From: Psychrobacter sp. P11F6
GTDB lineage: Bacteria; Pseudomonadota; Gammaproteobacteria; Pseudomonadales; Moraxellaceae
Direction: 5' to 3'
Assembly: GCF_001435295.1 (NCBI RefSeq)
Contig: NZ_CM003594.1
Coordinates: 1,984,001 to 2,048,000, forward strand
Length of the DNA stretch: 64,000 nt
Positions 18,461 to 28,157 of this stretch are shown here, piece by piece. The first letter of the stretch is position 1. Each line of letters begins with the position of its first letter. The notes under the pieces were generated by a model, which saw nothing but the letters and a program-made list of their open reading frames with translations, ran no database searches and was not told where the DNA came from. The position numbers were made by a program, and so were the translations under genes.

Positions 18461-19602
18461 CACTTTGATTCCATTACCAATTCAATTAACTCTTCGCCAA
18501 ATGCGAAACCTGTTGATGCCCCTGTACCACTGGTGACTGAACCGACCACCACGCCTTTTTCAGGTGATGCCTTAAATACTACGTCATCTCCACTTGGATA
18601 TACACCCAACCAGTGCTGAGTAATATCTATCTCACCAATATCCATCACCTGCTTAAATTCATTAATGATTAGATCATCAATTTGAGTGTCTCTAAACGGC
18701 AGTTCTCTATCACTATAATCATGACTATCGCCAATGATTAGTGAGCCATCTTCAGACTGAACCACAATTAGGTGGACACCTGCTTGACGCTCTACACTTT
18801 GAATATCGTCAAGTAAGGTTTTTAGTACCGCAGCTTCAGGCAACTGAGCAAATCCATCATAACGGGCAAAGCTTAAATCTGACATGACAGCGGCATTTAA
18901 TCTAAATGCTTTTTTGGGCATGACTCGCATCATATTTAGTGTGCACATTTTAGCTTTGGTCTTAGCGAGCACTTCTGGATATAAGCCAGTAAAGTCAGCT
19001 CCTGGGCAGACCACACAGTGCTCAGCGTTAAGGACACCACGGCTGGTATGCACTTTTGGTAATTCCACCGAAGTCACCGTGGTATGATTATAAAAGTTCA
19101 CATTCTGCGTCTCTTGTAACCAATGGGCCAGCTTAGCAATTGCAGTATTGGACTCCACTCTAAGCTCATGCGGGCTATATAACACCCCTTCTCCCTTGTT
19201 CAAATAAGGCGCGGCTTCATTAATTTCAGACTGTGTCAGTAGTCGGCACCCCTCACCCATTTCCGTATCTAAAAAAGCTTGTGCAACATCTACCGCTTCA
19301 GGTCGCTGCATTAACATATGCAGACCGATATGCTCTACCTGAATACCTGCTTTTGGCGCAACCTCGGCCCAAACATTACGCGAGTGCATGGCGCGTTGCC
19401 AATGCTCACCTCGACGCTGACCACTAACGGTCACAAATCCAAAATTACGAACAGAAGCATCTTTGTTCTGAGATTGGCGTTCTACAACTGCAACACTCAA
19501 CCCCTTTTTAACGGCGGCGTAGGCGCTTGCCAGCCCAACGATGCCCCCACCTACGACGACGACATCGTATGTTTTATCAGAAAGTATTTTGCTCATTGTC
19601 AT
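18460..19602 (-). CDS. FAD-dependent amine oxidoreductase of aminophosphonate clusters (HpnW-like)
   Basis: 380 residues from MTMSKILSD (GGAAGAG lies upstream of this ATG, and a slightly longer start is possible). DAO-type fold: FAD motif VVVVGGGIVGLASAYAA near 12, GFVTVSGQRRGEH, and a C-terminal GSVTSGTGASTGFAFGEEL FAD contact. This group recurs beside phosphonatase-like hydrolases and 2-aminoethylphosphonate transporters. Oxidative deamination of 2-aminoethylphosphonate or an N-methyl form to phosphonoacetaldehyde would explain the absence of a PhnW transaminase here. That role is inference. Confidence 0.72.
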   Translation of the reverse strand: MTMSKILSDKTYDVVVVGGGIVGLASAYAAVKKGLSVAVVERQSQNKDASVRNFGFVTVSGQRRGEHWQRAMHSRNVWAEVAPKAGIQVEHIGLHMLMQRPEAVDVAQAFLDTEMGEGCRLLTQSEINEAAPYLNKGEGVLYSPHELRVESNTAIAKLAHWLQETQNVNFYNHTTVTSVELPKVHTSRGVLNAEHCVVCPGADFTGLYPEVLAKTKAKMCTLNMMRVMPKKAFRLNAAVMSDLSFARYDGFAQLPEAAVLKTLLDDIQSVERQAGVHLIVVQSEDGSLIIGDSHDYSDRELPFRDTQIDDLIINEFKQVMDIGEIDITQHWLGVYPSGDDVVFKASPEKGVVVGSVTSGTGASTGFAFGEELIELVMESK

Positions 19603-19704
19603 ATCTGCTCTTCCCATACATCTTTATTAATTAACCCTCTACTTGCTTAACCTATGAACTAATATAGCTAAGCATGAATGGGCATTATTTTGATTCAACT
19701 AAAA

Positions 19705-20691
19705 TTACTCACCATGGAAAAAAGCACGGTGCTCATCTAACAGCTCGGCAGTTAATGGCTCTGGGTAGGTCTTAGAATTATCAATTTGGTTCTCAGCAGC
19801 TACTGTCTCGCCGTCATACACAATATTTGGATAAATCTCTAATAAACCTGGGCGAGCTTTAGTGACAATTAACTCAGCCATTTTCATTGCTTTAGGATTG
19901 GTTTTCTCTCCCTTATCAATAACAGCAACCGATTCAGTCAATGTATAATTACCTTCACTGGGATCCACAAAATCAATTGGTAGGCCTTTTGCTTTATTAG
20001 CGACTGCCTGATGACGTAGACCAAAACCGATAGGCACCTCACCTGCCATTACCTTTTTAAGAGGACCAGAGCCAGATAGCTCTAAATTAGGTCCTGCATT
20101 TTCACGAATAGCATTCATGATTTGTTGACCTTCAGCATCGGTGCCATATTCAGCAGCAATATCTTGTACAAACAACCAACCAGTTGATGAACCATTTGGA
20201 TCAACCATAGAAATTTGATTTTTATAAATAGGATTCGCTAAGTCTTTGGCACTAGTAGGTACTGGAAGATTATTAGCTTCCATCTCTTTGGTATTGAGTA
20301 AGATGGCACCCGTAAAGCTGAGAATCGGTGCATAGTAATTAGGCGTCGCAATCTGCGGGTTTGCCGTAAATGCTAACGCTTTAAACATTGGGTTCTTTGC
20401 TTGAGCACTTTCGATATAAAACGAGCTCATTGTCACCATATCAGCTTCAATATTTTTTCCTTCTGCTAATAGTCGTCCACCAAGTTCACCTGTTCCGAAT
20501 GATTGAAATATGTATTGACCTTCAAAGCCTGCCTCATCAAGCACCTCTTGAATAACCTCGACTGCCTCTTCATCAGCATTACTATAAATAATCACCTCCT
20601 CGCCAGCCGTATCTCCCGAGCTTTGCGACCCACAACCTGCTACTAAAACTCCACAAGTCAATCCCGTTATTATCGTTTTAAATAAATTCAT
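19705..20691 (-). CDS. Periplasmic binding lipoprotein, probable 2-aminoethylphosphonate ABC transporter
   Basis: 328 residues. Lipobox LVAGC (Cys20). The mature part is a class II extracellular solute-binding protein of the iron/thiamine/AEP group: EEVIIYSNADEEAVEVI at the N-terminus and SMVDPNGSSTGWLFVQDIA centrally. It would capture substrate in the periplasm for the permease encoded next. Assignment to aminoethylphosphonate comes from the neighbouring phosphonatase-like and flavin genes rather than from the protein alone. AGGGAA precedes the ATG. Confidence 0.75.
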   Translation of the reverse strand: MNLFKTIITGLTCGVLVAGCGSQSSGDTAGEEVIIYSNADEEAVEVIQEVLDEAGFEGQYIFQSFGTGELGGRLLAEGKNIEADMVTMSSFYIESAQAKNPMFKALAFTANPQIATPNYYAPILSFTGAILLNTKEMEANNLPVPTSAKDLANPIYKNQISMVDPNGSSTGWLFVQDIAAEYGTDAEGQQIMNAIRENAGPNLELSGSGPLKKVMAGEVPIGFGLRHQAVANKAKGLPIDFVDPSEGNYTLTESVAVIDKGEKTNPKAMKMAELIVTKARPGLLEIYPNIVYDGETVAAENQIDNSKTYPEPLTAELLDEHRAFFHGE

Positions 20692-20768
20692 TGTTTTCCC
20701 TGATTATTTGAGTGATTAAAGGTTAGATTAGTTTTCGTAACATCAACGCCTAGACTGTGTTGAAATAT

Positions 20769-22451
20769 CTAAGCGACCGTCGTTACTGTGGGTTTTTTCA
20801 CTTTTATTTTTGTTGTGCCATTGATGCTTCTGGTATAAAGGTATCGAACTACTGCGAAGAATATTAATGCCGTGATATTTGTGAGTAGCACCATCAGCGA
20901 CAAGATAAAAATCTCATCAAAGCGGGCGAAGTGCTGTAATTCAACAATTTTTGTAGTAAGCACCATCGTCTTCGCACCTGAAATGAATATCACTGCACTG
21001 ATGCTGACCATCGCACTGATAAAGAAGTACGAGGCCACTTCGATAAGTGTAAATATTGAGTTGGGTACAACAATTCGGCGTAAAGACTGTAGCCATGAGT
21101 CTCCAAGTAAAGAAGCTGTGGTCTCCCAACCTAGGTTCATTTTTGATAGTGCATTTTTACTCATGAGATAAGGTGTGGAGAAGTAATGAATGATATTACT
21201 AATCACAATAATGAAGATGGTGTTCGATATCGATGAGCCTGAGAAAACCATTAGATAGGCAATACCAATAACCATACCTGGCACTGTATTGGTTACTAAT
21301 GCTGAGCTTTCGATCGTCAATTTACCTATCTTGAATAGCCCGGAACGCTCGTATATCAACGCGGCAACATAGGTAATAATGGTGCCAAAAACAGCCGTTA
21401 AGGTCGCGACAATAAGTGAATTTTTATACACTCGCATTAGGTTCAAGGACTCGATCACCTTAGTAAATGTGTCTGTACTAAACGCCATCTCGTAAGGCCA
21501 TGTCTTAATCCATGGAATGATGAATATCACAGCAAATACGAATAACAGTGAAATCAAAATACCACTGGACAACACACCCAGAATTCTGTCTTTGACTTTA
21601 GAGGTAGGCAAGTCAAAATGCTCTACTGAGTCATATCTGACATTAAATCGAGCCACATACCAAAGCAGTAGAATGCTCAAAACAGAGGGGATTAGCATAA
21701 ACAAGGCAACCACAGATCCCTTTTCAAACGAGGGAGATGCACCCAGTATTTGGGTATAAAGCTCAGTGGCGATAACCTTGTACTGACCACCAATAGAGGC
21801 TGGAATACCAAAGTCAGTAAAGGCCAAAAAGAAGCATTGAATGATAGCGGCTGCAAACGTACCAATTAAAGGACGAATGACCGTCATATCTATCTGGCGT
21901 AAGCGTGAATCGCCCATCAGTTCTGATACGATTACGAACTTCTTATCCAAATACTGAAAGGTATTGTTAAGCAGTAAAAAGGCTATTGGCAAGGTATAGA
22001 TGGTGTAGCCAAGCCACATACCATAGAAACCATATATGTCTTCAAACAACTGAAAGCCCATCATCTTAGTGAGTAGACCTTGCTTACCAAAGGTGTAAAT
22101 AATAGCAAATCCATAAGTCACTGTTGGCAATAGCATAGGAAACAGTGATGCAAGCTTAATGGTTTGTTTAAAACCCTTTGGCAAGTTAGTCCAGTGCACC
22201 GTATAGGCAAGGATAAATGCCAAAAAGGTGGCACTCATCGCACTAACAATGGCGACAAAAAAACTATTCAACATCACTTGTCTAAAGTCATTACTGCTGA
22301 TGATATCGACGTAGTGGCTTAGACCTAATCCATCAGCCACATTAAATGACAGCATCAACATTTTGCCCAAAGGCACAAACATAAAGACGAGAAATAGCGC
22401 ACCAATGAAAAGCCACGAAGCTTTCATTAGCGGTGAGTTATTAAGTTTCAT
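20769..22451 (-). CDS. ABC transporter permease, fused double domain (AEP/iron type)
   Basis: 560 residues with about 12 membrane helices in two homologous halves, each with an EAA-type cytoplasmic loop: ELMGDSRLRQIDMTVIRPLIG near 190 and ASLLGDSWLQSLRRIVVPN near 455. This is the fused permease seen in FbpB- and PhnU/V-like importers. It lies between the binding protein and ATPase genes, completing the importer. The substrate is inferred from the cluster. Confidence 0.83.
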   Translation of the reverse strand: MKLNNSPLMKASWLFIGALFLVFMFVPLGKMLMLSFNVADGLGLSHYVDIISSNDFRQVMLNSFFVAIVSAMSATFLAFILAYTVHWTNLPKGFKQTIKLASLFPMLLPTVTYGFAIIYTFGKQGLLTKMMGFQLFEDIYGFYGMWLGYTIYTLPIAFLLLNNTFQYLDKKFVIVSELMGDSRLRQIDMTVIRPLIGTFAAAIIQCFFLAFTDFGIPASIGGQYKVIATELYTQILGASPSFEKGSVVALFMLIPSVLSILLLWYVARFNVRYDSVEHFDLPTSKVKDRILGVLSSGILISLLFVFAVIFIIPWIKTWPYEMAFSTDTFTKVIESLNLMRVYKNSLIVATLTAVFGTIITYVAALIYERSGLFKIGKLTIESSALVTNTVPGMVIGIAYLMVFSGSSISNTIFIIVISNIIHYFSTPYLMSKNALSKMNLGWETTASLLGDSWLQSLRRIVVPNSIFTLIEVASYFFISAMVSISAVIFISGAKTMVLTTKIVELQHFARFDEIFILSLMVLLTNITALIFFAVVRYLYTRSINGTTKIKVKKPTVTTVA

Positions 22452-22507
22452 AATGACCTACGCGCGAAATAAGGAAGTTTTGAGAGACCAGCGTTGGCCT
22501 AGTGCGA

Positions 22508-23386
22508 TTAACCTTTGGAGGTGTCTTTAATTGATTTAGTAGCTGTGCGCTGGATTATGGAATTGATATCTTCAGTGACTGAGCTACTGTTTAGTGCAGG
22601 TCTCATTTGAGTGTATTTTTCTAATGGATCAGCTGGCGCATTGTCCGCTTCAAATAGGCTTAAGATATTACGACGTTTGATATTTAGCTGATTTAAGATA
22701 AAGCTCTTAACAAAATCATTGGCAGGGTTTTTGATGATTTCTGATGGTTTAGCATATTGAGCTACTTTGCCGTCTGATAACAACAAAATGCGATCAGAGA
22801 GTGTCATTGCTTCTTCAGGATCATGTGTCACAATCAAAGTGGTTAGCTCATAACGCTCTGCAATCTCGCGAATACGTGTCTTAATGGTCTCTTTAATAAC
22901 CCCGTCTAAGGCAGATAAAGGCTCATCTAATAATAAAATCTTAGGCTTCATCACTAAAGTACGTGCTAATGCAACACGCTGCTTCTGCCCACCAGAGAGC
23001 TGGCTGATTCGCTTATTCAAATGCGGCTTAATCTCCAAAAGGTCAACTAGCTCATCAACCTCCGCTTGCGTACTTACGTTAGGTCTATTGCGCAGCCCAT
23101 ATTCAATATTCTGCTTTACATTCAAGTTAGGAAACAATGCATAGTCTTGGAATACAATATTGAAACCTCTGTGCTTCATAGGCACACGTGTGATGTCTTC
23201 CTTATCATAGGCAAGTCGACCAGAACTAATATCGGTTAGACCTAAAATAATATGCAGCAACGTGGTTTTCCCACAGCCAGATGGGCCCAATATTGAAACA
23301 ATCTCACCCTTATTCACTTTTAGGGAGATATCCTCAAAAATAACTTTGCCGTCATACTTCTTAGTCACATTTCTTAGTTCTAACAT
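22508..23386 (-). CDS. ABC transporter ATP-binding protein, probable aminophosphonate importer
   Basis: 292 residues. Walker A GPSGCGKTTLL near 35, signature LSGGQKQRVALARTL near 133, Walker B ILLLDEPLSALDG near 155, and the switch His in VTHDPEEAM. The first ~225 residues are the nucleotide-binding domain, and a short unassigned C-terminal extension follows. It is the promoter-proximal gene of the minus-strand operon and is divergent from the LysR gene. Confidence 0.82.
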   Translation of the reverse strand: MLELRNVTKKYDGKVIFEDISLKVNKGEIVSILGPSGCGKTTLLHIILGLTDISSGRLAYDKEDITRVPMKHRGFNIVFQDYALFPNLNVKQNIEYGLRNRPNVSTQAEVDELVDLLEIKPHLNKRISQLSGGQKQRVALARTLVMKPKILLLDEPLSALDGVIKETIKTRIREIAERYELTTLIVTHDPEEAMTLSDRILLLSDGKVAQYAKPSEIIKNPANDFVKSFILNQLNIKRRNILSLFEADNAPADPLEKYTQMRPALNSSSVTEDINSIIQRTATKSIKDTSKG

Positions 23387-23643
23387 AATTCAAGCCCAAA
23401 CTTATATTTTGGTATTAGCAGTGAGTGATAGCTCAAGCAAATACATTTAGGTAAATTGTTCAATGCTTTAATCGTTTACACGTAACTAATATAGAAGATG
23501 AATATGACAGTTTGGCGTCAAATATAAGGTTAGCTTATACATTTAATCATTCAGTCTTATTTATCGTGTATAACTTCTCGTACTTCCCGGAGATAAGCCT
23601 GACAATCTCTGTAACTGAAACCTATATGAAAGACGGGGGTCAT

Positions 23644-24519
23644 ATGACGAAGAAACCTTACACCTATAATCAGCTAAACATCTTAAACTCTGTGCTTGAG
23701 GAAGGTAATTACACGCAGGCGGCTAAACGTTTGGGTGTGTCTCAATCTGCCATTAGCCAAGCATTATCTACGCTTGAAAACAATCTTGGGTTTAAGCTAT
23801 TTATGCAGCGTGGCAGGCACTTTGTGCCAACAGATTACTGCTTAGAGCTTGGAACGTTAACGAGTAAAGTGCAAGCAGTTGAAGACGAACTAGATCAGCT
23901 GATTCAAAGAAGTAAAGTTTTTGAATCAGCTATATTGAAGGTAGGTCTATGCAGTCCGCTGCCGGGCACTGAAATTATTAAGCAGTTTAGTAAGCGCTAT
24001 CCCAAGCTACAGACTGAAATCTATTTTGGTAATTTCCATGAAACGTTTAGTAGAGTGGTTAACGGTCAGGTAGATGTTGGTATTCTTGCAAATGTTCCAA
24101 AAAGTGACAAGTTACAGTTTAAGAAATGTTCTACCCAAAGGCTTGTTGCTTTGTGCTCACCGAACCATGCTTTTGCATCAAGAGAATCTATAAGCTTAAC
24201 TGAATTAGCGACTGAAACTGTTATATTCCGCACACACGGCTCCACCACTCAAAAGCTTATAAATGAGGCGCTAGCAAAAATTAATTTAGAGATAACCCCT
24301 ACGTATATCGTAAACACCCAAGAAAGTGTTTACGATGCAGTTTACCAGAACTTAGGTGTCGGATTTGCATGGAGCGAAAGCGCAATCAGAAAAGGTGGTT
24401 TTGTGAAGGTACCCATTGCGGAGCTACCTTCAGACTATGATGAGGTGGTCTTTTCACTCAAAAATGTAAACAATTTAGTGGTGACTGCTTTGATGAACTC
24501 TTTAGATGCTTCTGGTTAG
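23644..24519 (+). CDS. LysR-family regulator of the phosphonate cluster
   Basis: 291 residues from MTKKPYTYNQL. GGGGG just upstream makes this start plausible, and a longer frame back to 23512 lacks LysR similarity. HTH at about 20-40 (GNYTQAAKRLGVSQSAISQAL), then a LysR effector domain. Divergent from the ABC importer operon, so it is the likely substrate-responsive activator. Effector unknown (AEP or a breakdown product are candidates). Confidence 0.82.
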   Translation: MTKKPYTYNQLNILNSVLEEGNYTQAAKRLGVSQSAISQALSTLENNLGFKLFMQRGRHFVPTDYCLELGTLTSKVQAVEDELDQLIQRSKVFESAILKVGLCSPLPGTEIIKQFSKRYPKLQTEIYFGNFHETFSRVVNGQVDVGILANVPKSDKLQFKKCSTQRLVALCSPNHAFASRESISLTELATETVIFRTHGSTTQKLINEALAKINLEITPTYIVNTQESVYDAVYQNLGVGFAWSESAIRKGGFVKVPIAELPSDYDEVVFSLKNVNNLVVTALMNSLDASG

Positions 24520-24799
24520 ACTATTTGAAAAAAGCATCCTAATGTTTTCAATATATACGTATCTTGCGAATTAAGTTTTTTGCTTCGTATTCATTTACTG
24601 TAATGTACCTTTATGTATGCGATTCGATGAAGTTAAACGGTACTATTAAGGGCATAACTAACGACAATATCTTATTTAATAATGATGGTAAAGAATTCAC
24701 TTGGCCGTTACTGACTGAATATTGTCGTCTTCTTGAGTGAAGAAGCTAAGCAATGCTGAACATTCATAGGGTTACACCTCTGTTGCTAAATACTCTAAC

Positions 24800-25138
24800 C
24801 TACACTCTCCCTGCCCCGCGACTAGATGCTTCACTATTCTCAACCAATATAGCCGCTGCTGTTTTTTTGAGTATCGCCCATTGTTCGTCATCGACATAGA
24901 TACCCTCTTTCCATGCGCGCTGATGAGTCTCAAACAGCTCGTCTGTCGATATTTTACGATCGAAATGCTGGATATCATGTTCGATATCGAAGTTTTGAGT
25001 CGCAACCTCAATAACCATATTATTGGTATTGTAGTTGGACTGTGGTTTGTCGAAAAAGTAAAGATCAGGATAGACAAACCCTTGATTCAATGTAAATAAC
25101 GTATGCTTGGGCACAGAGCCATTATCCCATTTGGCCAA
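24800..25138 (-). pseudogene. Hypothetical protein fragment lacking an ATG start
   Basis: 112 codons whose only in-frame start here is TTG at 25138. The frame continues upstream as ECLTQKGYACLAKWDNG until TGA about 14 codons before that TTG, which looks like the body of a larger protein cut off at its N-terminus. The composition is protein-like (DLYFFDKPQSNYNTNNMVIEV). No family recognised. Either a start-less remnant or a TTG-started small protein. The 24520-24799 flank carries only a weak 37-codon frame at 24627. Confidence 0.4.
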
Positions 25139-25480
25139 ACAAGCATAGCCTTTTTGTGTGAGACATTCATCTGAATATCACCCCACTGTTTTACCATAAA
25201 ACTCTTTTACTCTGTTGATTCGAAAATCACCTAAATGCTATTGTTTATATAGTGCAGAAGACTGAGGTATGAAATCCACTTTTCTCAGGTGGTGTTGTTA
25301 ATATTGGAGTTTGACCAGGTGTCTTAATCACTAATACCTTCTAACAACTATGGTGAAGTAAGATGTCGTTGACATCCCTACGTCAAAACGAGCAGCACTT
25401 TATATATAATAAAACTGTTGCATGATTTTATCCTTAAGCGAGTCAATATTAGGAAGCTTAACGAATAGTGAGTAAATTGC
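25139..25480. other. Intergenic interval without a gene
   Basis: Apart from the upstream reach of the broken frame (to about 25180), no coding signal, strong hairpin or repeat was found before the catM stop. Confidence 0.4.
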
Positions 25481-26398
25481 TTAAATCTCTTCACGCCGAT
25501 AAACAAACTCCTCTTCATCATATAACTTGTAGGTGACATCGAGTAGCGTTTTTAGCAAATCCGACTTATCAAAATGACGGACATTCATAATAACTGGCGA
25601 CGTTAATAATCCATCTTCTAATGGAATATAACCAATCTCTGTACCGCGTAGGTTCTTAAGCGCTTGAGGCACAATGGTGATCCCTTCTCCTGCAGCTACT
25701 AAACCTAAAGCCACATGCAATTCGCTGACTTCTGAAAATGAATTTGGCTCAATATTGCGTTCCTCAAACAAACTCAAAACAAAGTCAATAAAACTAGGGC
25801 GCGGTGCCTTTGGATATAATAATAGATTCTCATTAGCTAGATCAGCGATAGTTATAGTGCTTTGTCGTCGTTGAATGATGGGATGATCAATAGGAGTGGC
25901 TACCACTAAGCTCTCCTCTCTCAGTAAAATACGTCTCACCGCAGCGTCTTCAAAAAATAATCTTCCAAACCCCACATCTATCTTGCCATTTGTCAGTGCT
26001 TGCGTTTGCTGCCACGAATTTAACTCGTGAAGCTTTATTTCTATATTAGGATATACCTTGCGAAATCGGGAGATCACTCTTGGTAACGTTCCGTATAAAA
26101 TCGACGCCACAAAACCTATAGACAAAGAGCCATCAAACTTCCCTTTACGCATAGTCATCGCTCGAAGATTATCAGACTTTTTTAGAATCTGTATGGCATG
26201 CTCGTAAAAAAAGACCCCTGCTTCAGTTAACTTAAGAGGCCGTTGATCACGATCAATCAAAAGTACACCCATCTCTTCTTCTAACTGTTTTATCTGACGA
26301 CTAAGCGGTGGCTGTGATATAAAAAGCCGCTCAGCCGCTTTACTAAAGCTCTTCTCTTCTGCCATTGCGACAAAATAACGTAAATGTCTAAGTTCCAT
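25481..26398 (-). CDS. catM: LysR-family activator CatM/BenM type
   Basis: 305 residues. The N-terminus MELRHLRYFVAMAEEKSFSKAAERLFISQPPLSRQIKQLEEEMGV carries the HTH (about 18-38) and is very typical of CatM, BenM and CatR. The effector domain follows. Known relatives bind cis,cis-muconate and activate the cat operon. It is divergent from catB, with an ATAC-N7-GTAT operator between them at 26488-26502. Whether it also answers to benzoate as BenM does cannot be told. Confidence 0.85.
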   Translation of the reverse strand: MELRHLRYFVAMAEEKSFSKAAERLFISQPPLSRQIKQLEEEMGVLLIDRDQRPLKLTEAGVFFYEHAIQILKKSDNLRAMTMRKGKFDGSLSIGFVASILYGTLPRVISRFRKVYPNIEIKLHELNSWQQTQALTNGKIDVGFGRLFFEDAAVRRILLREESLVVATPIDHPIIQRRQSTITIADLANENLLLYPKAPRPSFIDFVLSLFEERNIEPNSFSEVSELHVALGLVAAGEGITIVPQALKNLRGTEIGYIPLEDGLLTSPVIMNVRHFDKSDLLKTLLDVTYKLYDEEEFVYRREEI

Positions 26399-26487
26399 AC
26401 CGTTATCCTTATTATCATTTTTTTAATTATCATTAGGTTGTCAATCAACTTTGTCCGTCTATTTAACCCTTGTATTACCACCATACT

Positions 26488-26502
26488 ATACCTAAAAGGT
26501 AT
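26488..26502. promoter_or_regulatory. CatM/BenM-type operator ATAC-N7-GTAT
   Basis: ATACCTAAAAGGTAT is an exact ATAC-N7-GTAT dyad, the known recognition site 1 of BenM and CatM. It lies in the catM-catB divergent spacer, 95-109 bases before the catB ATG. A perfect 5-bp inverted arm pair (ATACC/GGTAT) supports it. Confidence 0.75.
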
Positions 26503-26596
26503 AAAAAAGCATCATATAAGGTCTTAGACACGGCAGTTTATAAGTCTTATAGTTAATAACAAGCATAATAACTAATTAATCAAGGGTTAGCGCAAT

Positions 26597-27763
26597 ATGA
26601 TTCGTTCAATTACGACATTGCTGGTTCCGATACCTACCATTCGAGCTCATAAACTTGCTTGTACGGTAATGAATGAGCAGACATTAGTCTTAGTTCATAT
26701 TCAAACAGAAGATGGGCTTGAAGGTTGGGGCGAAGCGACAACCATCGGTGGGCTCAACTATGCAGAAGAGAGCCCACATAGTATCAAGACCAATATAGAC
26801 ACTTACTTCACGCCTTTGTTATTAAAAGAAGCCCCTACTTCCACTGCCAAAGCTATGCAGTTACTAAACCAGCATATCAGTGGTAATCGCTTTGCGAAAT
26901 GCGCAATTGAAACCGCACTACTCGATATCGAGGGCAAACGTCTTGGCATACCGGTCAGTGAGTTATTAGGTGGCCGTGTACGTAATGAGCTTGAAGTGGC
27001 ATGGACACTTGCCAGCGGTAATACTGATCAAGATATTAGCGAAGCAAAACAGATGATCGAACAAAAAAAGCACCGGATTTTCAAATTGAAAATTGGCAGT
27101 AACCCTATTAATGAAGACGTTTCTCATGTACTGGCTATCAAGCAAGCTATACCAGAGTATCGTGTCACCGTCGATGTCAATCAAGCATGGACTGAGCTTG
27201 AAGCCATGAGCGCAATCAAGCGTCTGCAAGCTGGCGGGGTAGATTTAATAGAACAACCTATCTCTATGCGTAATCAGGCGGGACTGAAACGTTTAAAAGA
27301 GCATTTTGAGGTGGCCATCATGGCCGATGAGATTGTCCAAGATCCACAAAATGCTTTTCGTTTAGCAATTGATCATTGCGCTGATGTCTTTGCAGTCAAA
27401 ATCAACCAAGCTGGTGGACTAAAGGCGGCCTGCCTCATTGGACAAATGGCACAGCTTGCAGGAATAGAATTATACGGTGGTACGATGTTAGAGGGCCCCA
27501 TTGGCACGGCCGCATCGGCTCATGTGTTCTCAACTTACCCTAGTTTAAATTTTGATACTGAACTATTTGGACCGTTACTTCTTACAGACGATATTTTAGC
27601 TCGTCCGCTAAATTACCATAACTTTGGACTGACTGTCCCAACAGGTTCTGGGCTCGGTATCGAGGTGGATCGCGATAAAGTCTATCATTATGCAGGACTC
27701 CGCCTATCAGCGGTATCAAATACAAACTCTCAACCCTACCTTGCTGCTGAAAATAGCTTATAA
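26597..27763 (+). CDS. catB: Muconate cycloisomerase
   Basis: 388 residues, enolase superfamily. Catalytic and metal residues are visible: Lys in FKLKIGS near 164-170, Asp in TVDVNQAW, Glu in LIEQPIS, Asp in IMADEIV, and Lys in AVKINQAGG. It converts cis,cis-muconate to muconolactone in the ortho-cleavage pathway. First gene of the plus-strand run catB-catC-catA, with the CatM site upstream. Length is typical. Confidence 0.95.
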   Translation: MIRSITTLLVPIPTIRAHKLACTVMNEQTLVLVHIQTEDGLEGWGEATTIGGLNYAEESPHSIKTNIDTYFTPLLLKEAPTSTAKAMQLLNQHISGNRFAKCAIETALLDIEGKRLGIPVSELLGGRVRNELEVAWTLASGNTDQDISEAKQMIEQKKHRIFKLKIGSNPINEDVSHVLAIKQAIPEYRVTVDVNQAWTELEAMSAIKRLQAGGVDLIEQPISMRNQAGLKRLKEHFEVAIMADEIVQDPQNAFRLAIDHCADVFAVKINQAGGLKAACLIGQMAQLAGIELYGGTMLEGPIGTAASAHVFSTYPSLNFDTELFGPLLLTDDILARPLNYHNFGLTVPTGSGLGIEVDRDKVYHYAGLRLSAVSNTNSQPYLAAENSL

Positions 27764-27806
27764 CGAATCAAATGTTTAACTATCTCAAAACCATAAGGAA
27801 AGAGTA

Positions 27807-28097
27807 ATGCTATATCACGTACGAATGGATGTCTTAATACCAAACGATATGGATGCTGATAAAGTTGCAGAACTAAAAGCCACTGAAAAAGCACTATCAC
27901 AAGAATTGCAAAAGCAAGGCAAATGGCGTCATATTTGGCGATTGGCTGGCGAGTACTCAAATTTTAGTATCTTCGATGTTGAGAGCAATGAAGAGCTGCA
28001 CGATATCATGATGTCATTACCTCTTTATCCTTACATGAAAGTAGAAGTGACGCCACTACTTCGTCACCCATCATCTGTTCGTGAAGATGACAGCTAA
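27807..28097 (+). CDS. catC: Muconolactone delta-isomerase
   Basis: 96 residues, the normal size for CatC. The N-terminus MLYHVRMDVLIPNDMDADK and LPLYPYMKVEVTPLLRHP at the end are family hallmarks. It isomerises muconolactone to 3-oxoadipate enol-lactone and forms a decamer in relatives. Strong AGGAAAGAG ribosome site. 43 bases after catB. Confidence 0.95.
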   Translation: MLYHVRMDVLIPNDMDADKVAELKATEKALSQELQKQGKWRHIWRLAGEYSNFSIFDVESNEELHDIMMSLPLYPYMKVEVTPLLRHPSSVREDDS

Positions 28098-28157
28098 AAC
28101 GATTGAACGACCACGAGGATATCCTCACAAATCAGGTTAAACCCAAGGAGAAAGGAC

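Noticed and set aside
24627..24740. 37-codon frame starting MKLNGTIKGITND
   Set aside because: Too short and without a ribosome site. It could be a fragment, but nothing supports translation.
24772..25077. Second minus-strand frame over the same bases as the 112-codon fragment
   Set aside because: Its translation (many Ser/Thr/Arg, low complexity) looks like a shadow of the better 24800-25138 frame.
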